This document shows, in pieces, positions 35,601 to 45,310 of a DNA stretch of 64,000 nucleotides. The number at the start of each line of letters is the position of its first letter. The first letter of the stretch is position 1. The notes beneath the pieces were generated by a model that was not told the DNA's origin, searched no databases, and saw nothing but the letters and a program-made list of their open reading frames with translations. A program made the position numbers and the translations under genes. Source of the stretch: Isoetes taiwanensis (Eukaryota > Streptophyta > Lycopodiopsida > Isoetales > Isoetaceae); assembly GCA_021234155.1 (NCBI GenBank), contig JAJEKV010000021.1, positions 13,269,760 through 13,333,759 of the forward strand. The letters are read 5' to 3'.

Positions 35601-36000
35601 TTTTTCTTGGCCGGCGATTGCTTGGTCCTTCATCTTTGGACTCCATCATTGCGTGCTCGTAGTAATCGCCAATCCATGCAATAGAGATCAATGCTGCCAT
35701 CGACCGGATCTTCCATTGTGCAACCAAGAAAGTCAAGTCTTCCTTGTTTCTTGACTTCTCTCATGTTGACAATGATGCCCATCCGGGCCCGCGGTTGAGG
35801 CTCCTTCTTCACCAGACTGATTTGACAAGGAGGCAAAGTTCTCGCCTCTTGTCTCCCTTTGGTTGGGTCTACGCCGGTCAAGGGTATGGCTCTAACGATC
35901 TCCATACACCAAGACCTTCAAATGAGGACTATGCTCCTCGAAGTCACCACGTTCCATTTCTTCTACAAGACCAGCCGGTGCGAGGTAAGCATGGTGAGAG
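32700..36000 (-). pseudogene. Decayed multi-exon gene, unknown, possible methyltransferase-like motif
   Basis: The minus strand keeps coding character with scattered stops and shifts. About 35905-35640: VNMREVKKQGRLDFLGCTME, then YCMDWRLLRARND. About 35110-34990: Lys/Arg-rich. 34651-34405: LSFGKIYVYRISEFFTERSV, ending at an AAG|GTATGT donor. 34230-33950: ADKITRGKHTKDVNRFVFMP and GLDYDDCRKVLEEALSDIYR. 33885-33160: LHFIADQIGTKYKKFEDLRK, GPFEKSFTEARKAPPRWFVE and SRSRVFVGIYEEEPGATGG. About 33060: GNIVLDFFSGW, which resembles the SAM-binding motif of N4/N6 DNA methyltransferases. I do not recognise the family. Several stops are TGA where an Arg (CGA) would fit, consistent with decay of methylated CpG. 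Palindrome arrays lie in and around its apparent introns. Confidence 0.4.
34255..34392. repeat. Palindrome array 2 (in an apparent intron)
   Basis: Contains GCGCCATTTGAATTGAAATGGCGC-type palindromes (arms GCGCCATTT/AAATGGCGC) and CTTATTTGAATTGAAATAAG. It lies between the donor at 34405 and the next coding block of the minus-strand gene. Confidence 0.85.
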
Positions 36001-36014
36001 AAATGGCATGTGCT

Positions 36015-36285
36015 AGAAAGTTAAAAAAGCAAAGCGGCATTTAGACTAAATGGCGGTACAAGCCATTTAGACTAAATGGCACCCGCCATTTAGCTTTTAT
36101 ATAATAGAGCAAATGGCGCAGGTGCGCCATTTAGTCTAAATGGCGCAATGCGCATATTTGTTTTTTGAAGGGACCCATAAAGAGCAAATGATGACTCGCC
36201 ATTTAGTCTAAAATGGCGCACTGCTACTATTTAGTCTAAATGGCGACCGCCATTTGCTCTTTTATGGGTCCGCTTCTACAAGAAT
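36015..36285. repeat. Palindrome array 3
   Basis: Nested palindromes: GCCATTTAGACTAAATGGC several times, AAATGGCGCAGGTGCGCCATTT, and an outer pair GGACCCATAAAGAGCAAATG (36172) against CATTTGCTCTTTTATGGGTCC (36251-36271). The core GCGCCATTT is shared with arrays 2 and 4. Only the loop differs. Confidence 0.88.
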
Positions 36286-36539
36286 ATTAACAGACATTAT
36301 GGAAATGGCGCAAATAGCGCCATTTCACAAACTATAGGAGGAAAAGGTCGCTACAAACCCACCCTCTTCCTAATCGAAACATGCCGCCGTCAAGGCCATT
36401 TCGCTTACCTAAGACACTACACTTCAGCCTACCTAAGACACTACCTAAGAAACAACAGATACTAACCCGAGCCTGGCTCCTGGATTTTGATCGAAGATTG
36501 CGCCATTGTATAAAAGTATAAAAGTACAGGACCAGATAA

Positions 36540-37500
36540 ATCCTACTCCACTTTTTTTTTTTTCCGAAGCCCCGGATCAACAGGCGCTAGAGAGAGAAGA
36601 TGGTTGATTAGGAGAGAGAATGTGCAAGGCGCTAGGCGCTAGGCGCTGGCGGAAGGCGGAAGGCGGAAGGCGGAGGCGGGAGAAAAGAACAATGAAATTG
36701 AAAATGAAAATTGGACGGAAAGAAAAGAAAAGAAAAGTCGGGGGAAAGAAAAGAAAACCAATTTTACCCGCCCCCCCGTCTCTTCAAATTTGCGCGCCCG
36801 TCCGTCTCGAAATTTGCGCGCCAGTCCGTCTCTACAAATTTTAAAAATTTTGAATTTTCCCGCCCGTCCGTTTCTCCCGCCCGTTCGCCATTATAAATCT
36901 TAGGTAGTTTAAGTCATTCCGCCCGCACGCCCGTGTCCCGCCCGCCCGCCCGCTCAAATTTGAAATTTGAATTTGCCCGCCCGTATTTCCTTCTTCATAA
37001 TGGCGTTTTCACTGTCTGGCATTCGAGGCGTCAGAGCAGACATGGTCATTAGAAGGCGCTATACTCGACTCCGACGGTTGCGATTTTATGCACCTCGTCC
37101 TCGTTTCAATATTCGTAGGTATTTGCGCTTGAGATCTCTTGGTCGACAAAGCAGGGCGCTTCTCCGACGTCTATTCCGTCTTAGACGTTGGTTCCTTAGT
37201 CGATAGCAAAGCTAGGTTGCCGCCTTGGCCGCTTTCTTTCTTTTTGCGGCCCGCTTATTTTGTCTTCATTCTTCAGCGCCAAGCAGCTTCGTTCTTAAGC
37301 TTCGGCTTCATTCTTCAGCGCTTTGGCTTCATTCCAGTGGTATTCGTCTTCATTTTTCAGCGCTTGTCCAGATTCTCAAGCGCTTGTCCAGACTTTGTCA
37401 AGATTATTCAGCGCTTTGACCAAATTCTTCAGCGATTCTCCGATATGGCAGATCCGAATCGTCAATGACGCCCGTGTTAGAGGCTATTCAGTTCTAGTAA
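36540..37500. repeat. Low-complexity and GC-rich simple-sequence region
   Basis: Contains GGCGCTA and GGCGGAA tandem words (36628-36680), a purine tract with AAAGAAAAG (36716-36760), and a long CCCGCCCG/CCGTC-rich run (36765-36985). A TTCAGCGCTT-word series follows (37265-37435), which on the minus strand reads as degenerate QALKNEDE repeats. No gene is called. Confidence 0.55.
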
Positions 37501-37676
37501 AATGTTTTAGTATGTTTAATGTAGGATGTAGGATGTTAAATATTTTAATATGTTTAAGGGTAGATCTTCTCTATCTTGTTCAGTAGATAAGTTCTCAACA
37601 ATTGATGTCTTGCTGAATCTTGTAGTAATAGGAATCCATAACTCTAGCTATTAGATATAGCATTTAGAATAAAGAT

Positions 37677-37945
37677 GCCATTTACCTGTCAATGGGCCAT
37701 TTTCCTTGAAATGGAGCAGAAGCGCCATTTTTTCCTTGAAATGGAGCGCCATTTCCTTTAAATGATACTCATGCGCCATTTAATGGGAAATGGCAGCCGC
37801 TCCATTTCAAGGAAATGGCGCACCCGCCCATTTCAAGGAAAATGGCCCATTGACAGGTAAATGGCGCAGCTGCGCCATTTAAAGGTAAATGGCGCGACTG
37901 CGCCATTTCGTAAATGGAGCAGCTGCGCCATTTGTCTCATGTCGT
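37677..37945. repeat. Palindrome array 4 with a perfect 38-bp inverted repeat
   Basis: The arm 37677-37714 (GCCATTTACCTGTCAATGGG onward) is perfectly complementary to 37828-37865. Between and after the arms lie smaller palindromes built from GCGCCATTT and AAATGGCGC (for example AAATGGCGCAGCTGCGCCATTT at 37859-37880 and again at 37912-37931). Confidence 0.92.
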
Positions 37946-38049
37946 ATAATTTCTTTCACATTTTCGCGCTATTTTCACTAAGTATATGTCATCGAGGGTT
38001 GCATGTCTCTAACAAGTATATATATATATATGTGTATTGATTCTCACAG

Positions 38050-41000
38050 GAAAAGGCCCCGCGAACCTTGTCGATGGGGATGTGGTAGTTGCCAGGGGAC
38101 ATGAATTGCATAGAGGCCATCTGCATGGCAGGAACATTCCATGGTGCAATGTGGTCGTGGAGGTCACTGAAGCCATAGTGCCCACCCATGTGCTTCCCAT
38201 TCCGTGTGAGGGAGCAGATAACATTGCTGAAGCCGTGGGGACATTTATCGAATGGCCTCGAAATCAAGTGAAATACTGTGAAGGAGCCCCAACTTACTCA
38301 TCGGAAACGTCTGATACTGAAACCCCGAACTTGCCTAGTAGTCCCTCCACAACATCATCGACTCGTTGTCGATCGCCCGCCCTTCAAACAAGAAGCGAAG
38401 ATTGCAGAATATGGTGAACCTTGTCAGTAATAATACTGTGGTTGGTAAGGGTGTCTTGGTGAATAGAACTTGCATCCATGGGAAGAATGTTGACGCACTC
38501 AACGTAGCAAAGGTAAGTTACCGAGGTCGTGGTGCCTACCCACATCCTTCCGATTCCATGTGATGAACCGACAACATTGGAAGAGGTCGTGGGCACGTTT
38601 ATCGAATGGCCTCGGCAAGATATAAGATATCATGCCATTGATTTAGCTACTCCATCACTGACCTCGATTGTAGAATCTGTAGAGGCAATGTCAGATGCAG
38701 ATGAAGAAATTGATCCTACAGTGGATCTAGGTACACGTTTTCCTCGCAGGATAGCATCAGATGATGATGAACCACCACCTAGTTTCTCAAGAACTGATCT
38801 CTTGGATAAGCATTGCCACATTCTTCATGCATGTGACCGAAGTAAATATGCAGAGGCCATAATTGTCTTGATGATCCCTGTGGATGCCGCTGGACGATGA
38901 ATTTTTAGGAGACTCAAAGGTGGGGCTCTGTGTGGGAAAGATCCTTCCTGCACTAATTACAGAGGATCTCAAATGTCATGCTTGTGCAGAAAGGCCAGCA
39001 GAAAATTACCTTGTACAATGGGAAAATAGCGATGTGATGCTGCAGGATGGAAGGACTGTCTCACAACATCTGCAAGCTCGAGAAGCTAAAGAAAATGAGG
39101 ATATGGAAATAGAATCTTTTGAGGACAACATTCAGGCTCAATTCAAACGAAAAAGGAAGTATACTTACACACATAGGATTCCAAGACAACCCAAGGGAAA
39201 GAGCAAAGAGGAAAGGCTATGCTCCACAACTTCAATCAATAAGTTCATGAAGACAAGTCACGCAAAAATACTTGCAACAAGAAACTTACCAAGCATCAAG
39301 TATGTGAATTAAGAAAAGAATTTTTATCTCAACCATACAATGCAAGGGTTACGATTTTTTTGACGCGGCCGAGTGTGACTTTACGGTGAGAAGGAGAGGA
39401 CGGATAGTGCTCAAGGGGATGGAATTTGTCTGGCCGGGTGGCGATGGCTTTAGGTATCGGTCTACCAACATTTTACAATTGGAGAAACAGATTTGAAGCA
39501 GGTGCAAAGGTAATGAACATGGTAATATGGCTCTAAGAAGCCCGTGATCCACTACATCGCCGCCAATCAATGTGTGCTAGAGAGATTCATTCAGAGAATG
39601 TGAAAGTATTCCCCATAGAGCAAAAAGAGGTAGAGATGATGTAAGAGAAAATGTACATAAGCTTCCTTCCATTCTTAATAAGAAGCTTATACATAAAGAA
39701 GTTGGAGCAGCCGTTGAAGAGCTTACGGGAACAATCTGTAGCCTTGAACTCTTTTATAGTATATGGAAAAGGGAATTTCCGTGATGTTAGCATTGCAAAA
39801 ATACAGCCTTCTCTAAATGCAACATCAGCAAGTGGTAATTAAGCAAAAGTCGGAAAAACAAAAGATACAAGAGAGAGACTAAATCTTGCAATTCAACGCG
39901 GGCTCATATGCTAGAGCAACGCCTTGCGTAAGTCAATATTGGCATTGAGAGCATTGTCACAGCGGGTCTCCGAAAATCATCTATGTATAATACATGATAA
40001 GATGGATCAGGTTAAGACTTTAGTGCCTAGAAGTCATCATCTAGCAAAATCTGTATGGAGAGGTGATCGCTTGAAGAGCAGCTTTGACAGAGCTTTGACT
40101 CATGGGCATGGTGGTCGTGCCTATGGTCATTTTTCACTTGATTTATGGAAAGATGATTCAAACTTCCACATTGGTTCACTTTCTAGAATATTGCATAACT
40201 TGGAATTGGTGCAAGAGGACAAGATAGGTGACTTATGTGGAAGTAAGCCCCCAGATTGCAAATGGATGCAAGCAGCCAAGGACATCAATCCTTTGAAGAA
40301 CAAACTTGCTTCCATGGGAGAAGTATTGCCAAATACTTCAACTACAACTAATCCTCGAGGTGTTCAACCCTCTTCCCCAAATCTCTATTTGCAACTTGAT
40401 AATGCAAACAGGGCAAAAAAAAAAATAGGTATGTCTTTTCATACTTATCTTATTTGACTTGGCTTAAGGTCTTTGATGAGATCCAAGTGGGCTTTTATGA
40501 TGGTCGGCCACACCCATGATGATATTGATGCTTTATTTGGAAATTTTTTCAACCTTGATGAGTTCGGTTTGATGCTTTTGACACTACCGAGCTACTTTTA
40601 CTTGTTTAGCAAATGCAATGCAAAATCCCCAATTCCATACTTTATTGATGAAGTTCCAAATTGGAAGGATTTTGTGAAGGGATTCATCCCTGATAAGGGC
40701 CAACGCCTGGTTGGGCATACTGAACCATTGCTCTTCAAATTTAAGATGGCAGGAGATTGGCCTGTTATGCAATACAAAATGCGTCCTACACATAAAGAGT
40801 GGCTTCCAGCAGATTCTCCAGGAGTTAGAATGTGGAAAGAGGATGAACATGGTCAGCCAATGATACCAAGTGGTGTGCCACAAAATATTCCTCCTAGACC
40901 AACATTGAAAGATCTTCCAGGATTGAAGGATAGCATCAACAAATACATCTCCCTATGGAAGGACATATGTAAGAATCAAGAAAGTAGCTTGTTTGCAAGG

Positions 41001-41563
41001 CAATACACGGCAAGTGTTGAGTATTGGAGCCAGCTTCTTATCTCTTTGGAGGATGTTGCTTCAGGACGTCCTCAAAATGATGCATTTTGGCCACAAACAA
41101 GACAAGCTCCTCTAGAACAAACAGCATTTGTTCCAGAGGTCGACGTATCTGCCTTGGTCACACGACCTTTACCATCTTATTGTGGCCCGTCAGATGGCCG
41201 TCCAGTGTTGCCTCTTGAAGAGTTTGATCCTCACGCATATGTGACAAAGGGTATGTTTGTTCTAGTCGACACGGAGATGATAACACTGCCACTTGGTTAG
41301 GATATGCAGAGGAGAATGCTGTTCTTGATCCAGAATCTACATATTTTGGCCATATTTTTGTATCGTGGTGGAAGCCTACTGGAGGGGACTACAAAGACTG
41401 CTTGACTAAGCGTTGGCGGCCTAATCCTTCCGATCCTTCAAGGTATGAAAATTTAGATGCTATTCATTATGCCTGGGATGCCAATGGCAAGAGGCCGAAA
41501 ACAGTCCAAATTCCGAAATATATTATAGACATGTGGAAAGACATAGCACATTGTTCATCTTAA
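38050..41563 (+). pseudogene. Transposase-like gene: two En/Spm-type domains, DUF7869-like core, C-terminal module
   Basis: After an acceptor (TTCTCACAG) come two tandem En/Spm-type domains: VVVEVTEAIVPTHVLPIPCE with AVGTFIEWP (38050-38280), and VVGKGVLVNRTCIHGKN with VVPTHILPIPCD and GTFIEWP (38430-38630). An acidic linker and an exon with CHACAERPAENYLVQWENS follow (38884-39312). The DUF7869-like core shows ALGIGLPTFYNWRNRFEAGA (39440), KGNEHGNMALRSP after a frameshift, IIHDKMDQVKTLVPRSHHLA (39975), GHGGRAYGHFSL, SPNLYLQLDNANRAKKK and MMVGHTHDDIDALFG (40500). The C-terminal module has ALVTRPLPSYCGPSDGRPV and, after a shift near 41272, GDDNTATWLGYAEENAVLDP, FGHIFVSWWKP and IPKYIIDMWKD. GHTHxDxD and the LQLDN motif are hallmarks of these repeat-encoded proteins (family from memory). 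At least four shifts or stops disable it. Confidence 0.75.
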
Positions 41564-41720
41564 TACATGAGATCTTGTACTTGTAATACATATCTTTCAT
41601 CTTAATACATAACATTACTATATTTGTGATCATATATAACTGCTTACATCTTTAATATATAAATGCATACATGATTCATAGATAAGATGGTCAGAAGTGC
41701 TTATATGTTGAACAGGTGAT

Positions 41721-41963
41721 TCAATCATCTTCAAGATCTGTAGTAGTGATCCCTGATATCTCATAGCTCATGCGCTCAGGAAGCCATATCAGATGGATCA
41801 TAACACGAATTGACGCAGGGCAATGAATCTCAGCGCCCAAAGCTTTTCTTCGCAGGTAGGGATCAAGAAGAAGATGCCTATCTAGGCAACCAACAAGATC
41901 AGAGTGGCTCATCGAGCACTTGATCGCCTCGATGTGGTGAATAGAAGAAGGAAAATAATCCAT
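41721..41963 (-). CDS. 80-residue family, copy D, intact
   Basis: An 80-residue frame from ATG to stop: MDYFPSSIHHIEAIKCSMSH, SDLVGCLDRHLLLDPYLRRK, ALGAEIHCPASIRVMIHLIW and LPERMSYEISGITTTDLEDD. It is predicted soluble, with no signal peptide or membrane segment, and has two conserved Cys (16 and 26) and an acidic end. A TATA box and CAATAATT block lie upstream. The stop is 157 bp from the stop of the transposase-like gene and the two face each other, the same arrangement as copy A with its transposase fragment. Function unknown. The intact frame, conserved promoter and matching relatives argue it is a real gene. Confidence 0.75.
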   Translation of the reverse strand: MDYFPSSIHHIEAIKCSMSHSDLVGCLDRHLLLDPYLRRKALGAEIHCPASIRVMIHLIWLPERMSYEISGITTTDLEDD

Positions 41964-42037
41964 GGGAGACGAATGACCTCTAGCCCCGAATGGAGCTGTT
42001 TTTATAGTGAAGTAAAATTATTGATGTGAATTATTGG
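41964..42037 (-). promoter_or_regulatory. Promoter of small gene D
   Basis: Minus strand: CCAATAATTCACATCAATAA, TTCACTATAAAAACAG, TCCATTCGGGG and CATTCGTCTCCCATGG. Matches A and E nearly base for base, as far as the start codon. Confidence 0.72.
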
Positions 42038-42322
42038 GGTGGACTGTAGCGCCATCATTGAGCGTATACAAGTATCATGTACTCGTACAGGTATGATTCT
42101 ATCATGTACTCAGATTCTATACATCAACTAATATTCACTATGCTTATATTATATATATCCTTAACAGATACACAAATCATAAGTGCTTATATTAGGTATA
42201 CATATCATAGATGATTCACTCGTCATTGCTGCTTGACTAATATAGGTGTGATTGAAAATAAAAGACAGCTTGCATAGTTCATAGGTACTCATGTCATTAT
42301 TATATCCTTAGCAGATACAGAT

Positions 42323-42566
42323 TCACTCATCATCAACATCAAAGCACGTGATGCTATTCAGCTCAAAGATCTCCTGATCAGGAAGCCAATAAAGGTGGAC
42401 CTTAACACGAGTGAGCTTCCCCGCAAGCACTCGCAGACCATCCGCTTTGGACCGCAGCCATGGATCAAGTTTGATACCATTTTCAGTAGCATTCACACGC
42501 ATCATTATAGCTAAGGTAGCACCCAAGGATTGGATGTTCTCTCGGACGATCGTGCAAGGAAGCCAT
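42323..42566 (-). pseudogene. 80-residue family, copy E, frameshifted
   Basis: From the conserved ATG (42566-42564) it reads MASLHDRPREHPILGCYLSY and NDACECY. A frameshift follows, then ENGIKLDPWLRSKADGLRVL, LTRVKVHLYWLPDQEIFELN and SITCFDVDDE-stop. It is in tandem with D, start codons 603 bp apart. The promoter is conserved. LDPWL and the V-x-V-H-L-x-W-L-P block are retained. Confidence 0.72.
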
Positions 42567-42641
42567 GGGAGATGAATGAGCTCTACCACCGGATGGAGCT
42601 GCTTTTATAGTGAAGTAAAAATTATTGATGTGAATTATTGG
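42567..42641 (-). promoter_or_regulatory. Promoter of small gene E
   Basis: Minus strand: CCAATAATTCACATCAATAA, TTCACTATAAAAGCAGC, TCCATCCGGTGG and CATTCATCTCCCATGG. Spacing from TATA box to ATG is the same as in D and A. Confidence 0.72.
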
Positions 42642-42699
42642 TGTTCATTGCCTTTATAATGAAAGTACCATACATGTATATGATCCAATAATTTCTATG

Positions 42700-42785
42700 T
42701 ATATACTATCAATAATTTTGGTGAGTATATACCATCAATAATTTTGGTGGGTATACCATCAATAATTTTGGTGGGTATAAATATA
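42700..42785 (+). promoter_or_regulatory. Upstream repeats and TATA box of small gene F
   Basis: Three direct copies of ATCAATAATTTTGGTGRGTA in tandem, the last running into TATAAATATA (42776-42785). The start codon follows about 43 bp later. The region is shared divergently with E. Confidence 0.65.
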
Positions 42786-42827
42786 CATCAAATTGCCGAG
42801 TGCAGCAACATTGGCCTCCGTCTAGCT

Positions 42828-43070
42828 ATGACTTATTCTGGTCTTGAACGTGATTCTATCACTTGCAAGATGAATCATGAGGACTTCAAGCGGTGCCGCG
42901 AGCGAGATATACCGCTTGAAGACTGGCTCACCACTGTTGCTCTCAATCCTCGCCATTATCCTGATCCCGTCGATGTTATCATCCATCTCCTGTGGAATAG
43001 GGAGTATCAAATGTTCATGATCGAAAGGATCTCTGGAGCGCCTTCTGCTAGTTCTGATCATTCAGAGTAA
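42828..43070 (+). CDS. 80-residue family, copy F, intact
   Basis: An 80-residue frame: MTYSGLERDSITCKMNHEDF, KRCRERDIPLEDWLTTVALN, PRHYPDPVDVIIHLLWNREY and QMFMIERISGAPSASSDHSE. Conserved are I-x-C-x-M at residues 11-15, Cys at 23, the position of LDPWL (here LEDWL), and V-x-V-I-I-H-L-x-W. It is the most diverged copy and transcribed away from E. It has its own TATA box and repeat-rich upstream region. The same frame stays open upstream to 42744, but the TATA position favours this start. Function unknown. Confidence 0.7.
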   Translation: MTYSGLERDSITCKMNHEDFKRCRERDIPLEDWLTTVALNPRHYPDPVDVIIHLLWNREYQMFMIERISGAPSASSDHSE

Positions 43071-43127
43071 TAGTAGAAGAATAATATTACTTGTTATCTT
43101 ATTGTAATCTGGTTGTGTTAGTATACA

Positions 43128-43375
43128 ACAGGTACACATAACCTTTTGTAATACACATAACCGTAATATAAGTAATAGTAAAATAATAGTACTTGTTATC
43201 TTATTGTAATCTGGTTGTACTCTTATTGTTATCTTATTGTAATCTTATTGTTATCAGGTATACATAACCTTTTGTAATACACATAACCATAGTATGCAAC
43301 AGGTATACATAACCTTTTGTAATACACATAACCATACTATAAGTATTGAGGTATACATAACCCTCCAAGGTATAC
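43128..43375. repeat. Tandem GTACACATAACC-type repeat
   Basis: Several copies of ATACATAACCTTTTGTAATA and CACATAACC, interspersed with TTATTGTTATCTTATTGTAATC words. AT-rich, noncoding, downstream of F. Confidence 0.8.
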
Positions 43376-43610
43376 TATATAAAAATTATTCCAACTTGTC
43401 TTCAGAATTCCAACTTTAATGAAACTCTGCTTTAAGTGAATCTGCAATGCTCTGTATTATAATTCCTATTATCTTAATCTTCAATTGTATTCATCTAAGA
43501 TAGGGAAGTGGGTTACGCTTCCCCGTCTTATGATTTTCTTTTTTTATGAAGCATAATCTCTTTAATGTTTTTCTATGTTAAGCCTTTTGTGGAGTGCCCT
43601 CGGTCTATGG
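43376..43610. other. Short unassigned spacer
   Basis: Nothing recognisable. AT-rich sequence before the palindrome-bearing duplication. Confidence 0.4.
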
Positions 43611-43905
43611 ACTTCTCGCGTTATGCGCGAATCAGGAAAGATTGCAGGCTAATAAATCCTTATAGACCATTTAAATATTTTATATAGTTCGACTTTGGTA
43701 TAATAAGCTACATATGCTTGTAATGTATATTCATATGAGATATGGATGGAAGTGTCCTTCGAGTCGCGCTATGCGCGAATCAGGAAAGATTGCAGGCTAA
43801 TAAATCCTTATAGACCATTTAAATATTTTATATGGTTCGACGTTGGTATAATAAGCTACATATGCTTGTAATGTATATTCATATGAGATATGGATGGAAG
43901 TGTCG
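43611..43905. repeat. 148-bp tandem pair carrying a palindrome
   Basis: Two near-identical units 148 bp apart (ATGCGCGAATCAGGAAAGAT at 43623 and 43771), each starting with a CGCG-TATGCGCG palindrome and ending ATGGATGGAAGTGTC. Confidence 0.9.
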
Positions 43906-44269
43906 AATGGCTTTCTGTGTAGTGTTATGTTACTTTTTTTCTGGATTCGCGCGTAGCGCGAGTCGACGTCAAAGTTGAGGTCAACCCTACGCCAGGACAC
44001 TAAGAATAATGGAATGTCACCTCTCGCGCACATTCCATCTCCATTAGTATCCTGGGTCCTTCGACTCGCGCTACGCGTGAATCCGAAAAAATTGCCCTCA
44101 CAATAAATCTTTAGGGACTTGTCGCACCAAGCGCGAGATTTTAGTGTACGTTGCTTACTTAACACAGAAACACTTCAGAAATGGCTATCTTAAATATTTG
44201 TTTTACAGCTTTCAAGAGATTACTAGTTACATCAACTACTGCACCTTCAAAAAAAAACCCAGAAGGACG

Positions 44270-45310
44270 ACAAGGTAGTACAAGAAGAAACTGAGGGGAT
44301 AGATCGAACTCTTGGCATCAAGCTAATTGACGATGGGAGAGTCATAACATGCGAGCTAAGTCAAGACTTGCCAGAGACAGTTTTGCCTGAGAGGTCTGAA
44401 TGGTATGTTACTGTGAGCAGGGCAGGCTCAAAGTATGATGTGGTCCTGCATTCAAGGGAGAACAAAGATGCAGCATTCAAAAAGTAGGGTTTGTCCTTTC
44501 ATGCCAGGAGCTTGATGATGAGATCTATGTCTTCATAATAGAGAAGACCATAAAGAAGCATCTCATCATTTCCAAATACAATGCAGGTATAGACAGATTC
44601 AGGCCAGATAAGACAGCAGACGGTGTTACAAAGTATGGCTGGCCCCTTCAAGGCTCACACCATATAGTTCGTCCTGTATGTGAAGGAATATCCGGATTCC
44701 GAAGACGTTTGCATAAGAAACCATCTTCAAGCTTCTACATATCTGATTTTGGTGGTAGTGGCGATGCATTTGAGTCAGAAACTTTGGCCCTAGTACCTTT
44801 GCCAAAGCCAGTGAAGGAAACGGATAAAAAGATGTAGACAAGCTTCTGAAGTTCAAGCAATGGTATCCACTTGGTTTGGACATAACAAAAAGGATAGCCA
44901 TTGACAAGCTGATAAGATCTCTTAGAGAATCTTTCATATCTAGTATCTTTGATCCCAAACATGCATTGAGGATACAGAAGTATGTGGTTGAATTTCCCAC
45001 CACAGTACCAAATCCAGCTGATGTTCTACCATGGGACTCAGTCAATGACAAGCCATAACCATGGAAGACATGGGATGACCTAAGGAAGAGCAACACGGTG
45101 CGTTACATTGTCATTGATGGACAATACTGAGTTGAGGTAGGGAAGGCGCTTATCGAGAAAATGGATAAGATAGGTGCCAAGGAATACAGGGAGCATTTCA
45201 GTTACAAACAATGTCGAATCCTTAGTCATTACACGCCTCAACTTGCACTGACTACAACAAGTGCAGACTTGAACACAATTGCAAGGGTGGTACAATACAA
45301 CTCATAAGTG
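44270..45310 (+). pseudogene. ParB-like protein gene remnant
   Basis: Coding blocks in order: GIDRTLGIKLIDDGRVITCE and RSEWYVTVSRAGSKYDVVLH (44300-44480); after a shift, LDDEIYVFIIEKTIKKHLII and RFRPDKTADGVTKYGWPLQG (44490-44660); ISDFGGSGDAFESETLALVP; then DVDKLLKFKQWYPLGLDITK, SIFDPKHALRIQKYVVEFPT and NTVRYIVIDGQY-stop-VEVGKALIEK (about 45100-45165). The last block resembles the ParB/sulfiredoxin-type core IDGQHR-x-A, with stops where Ser or Gln fits. It ends ARVVQYN near 45300. ParB-like domains bind CTP or act as nucleases; the role here is unknown. Three or more stops and two shifts are present. Confidence 0.5.
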
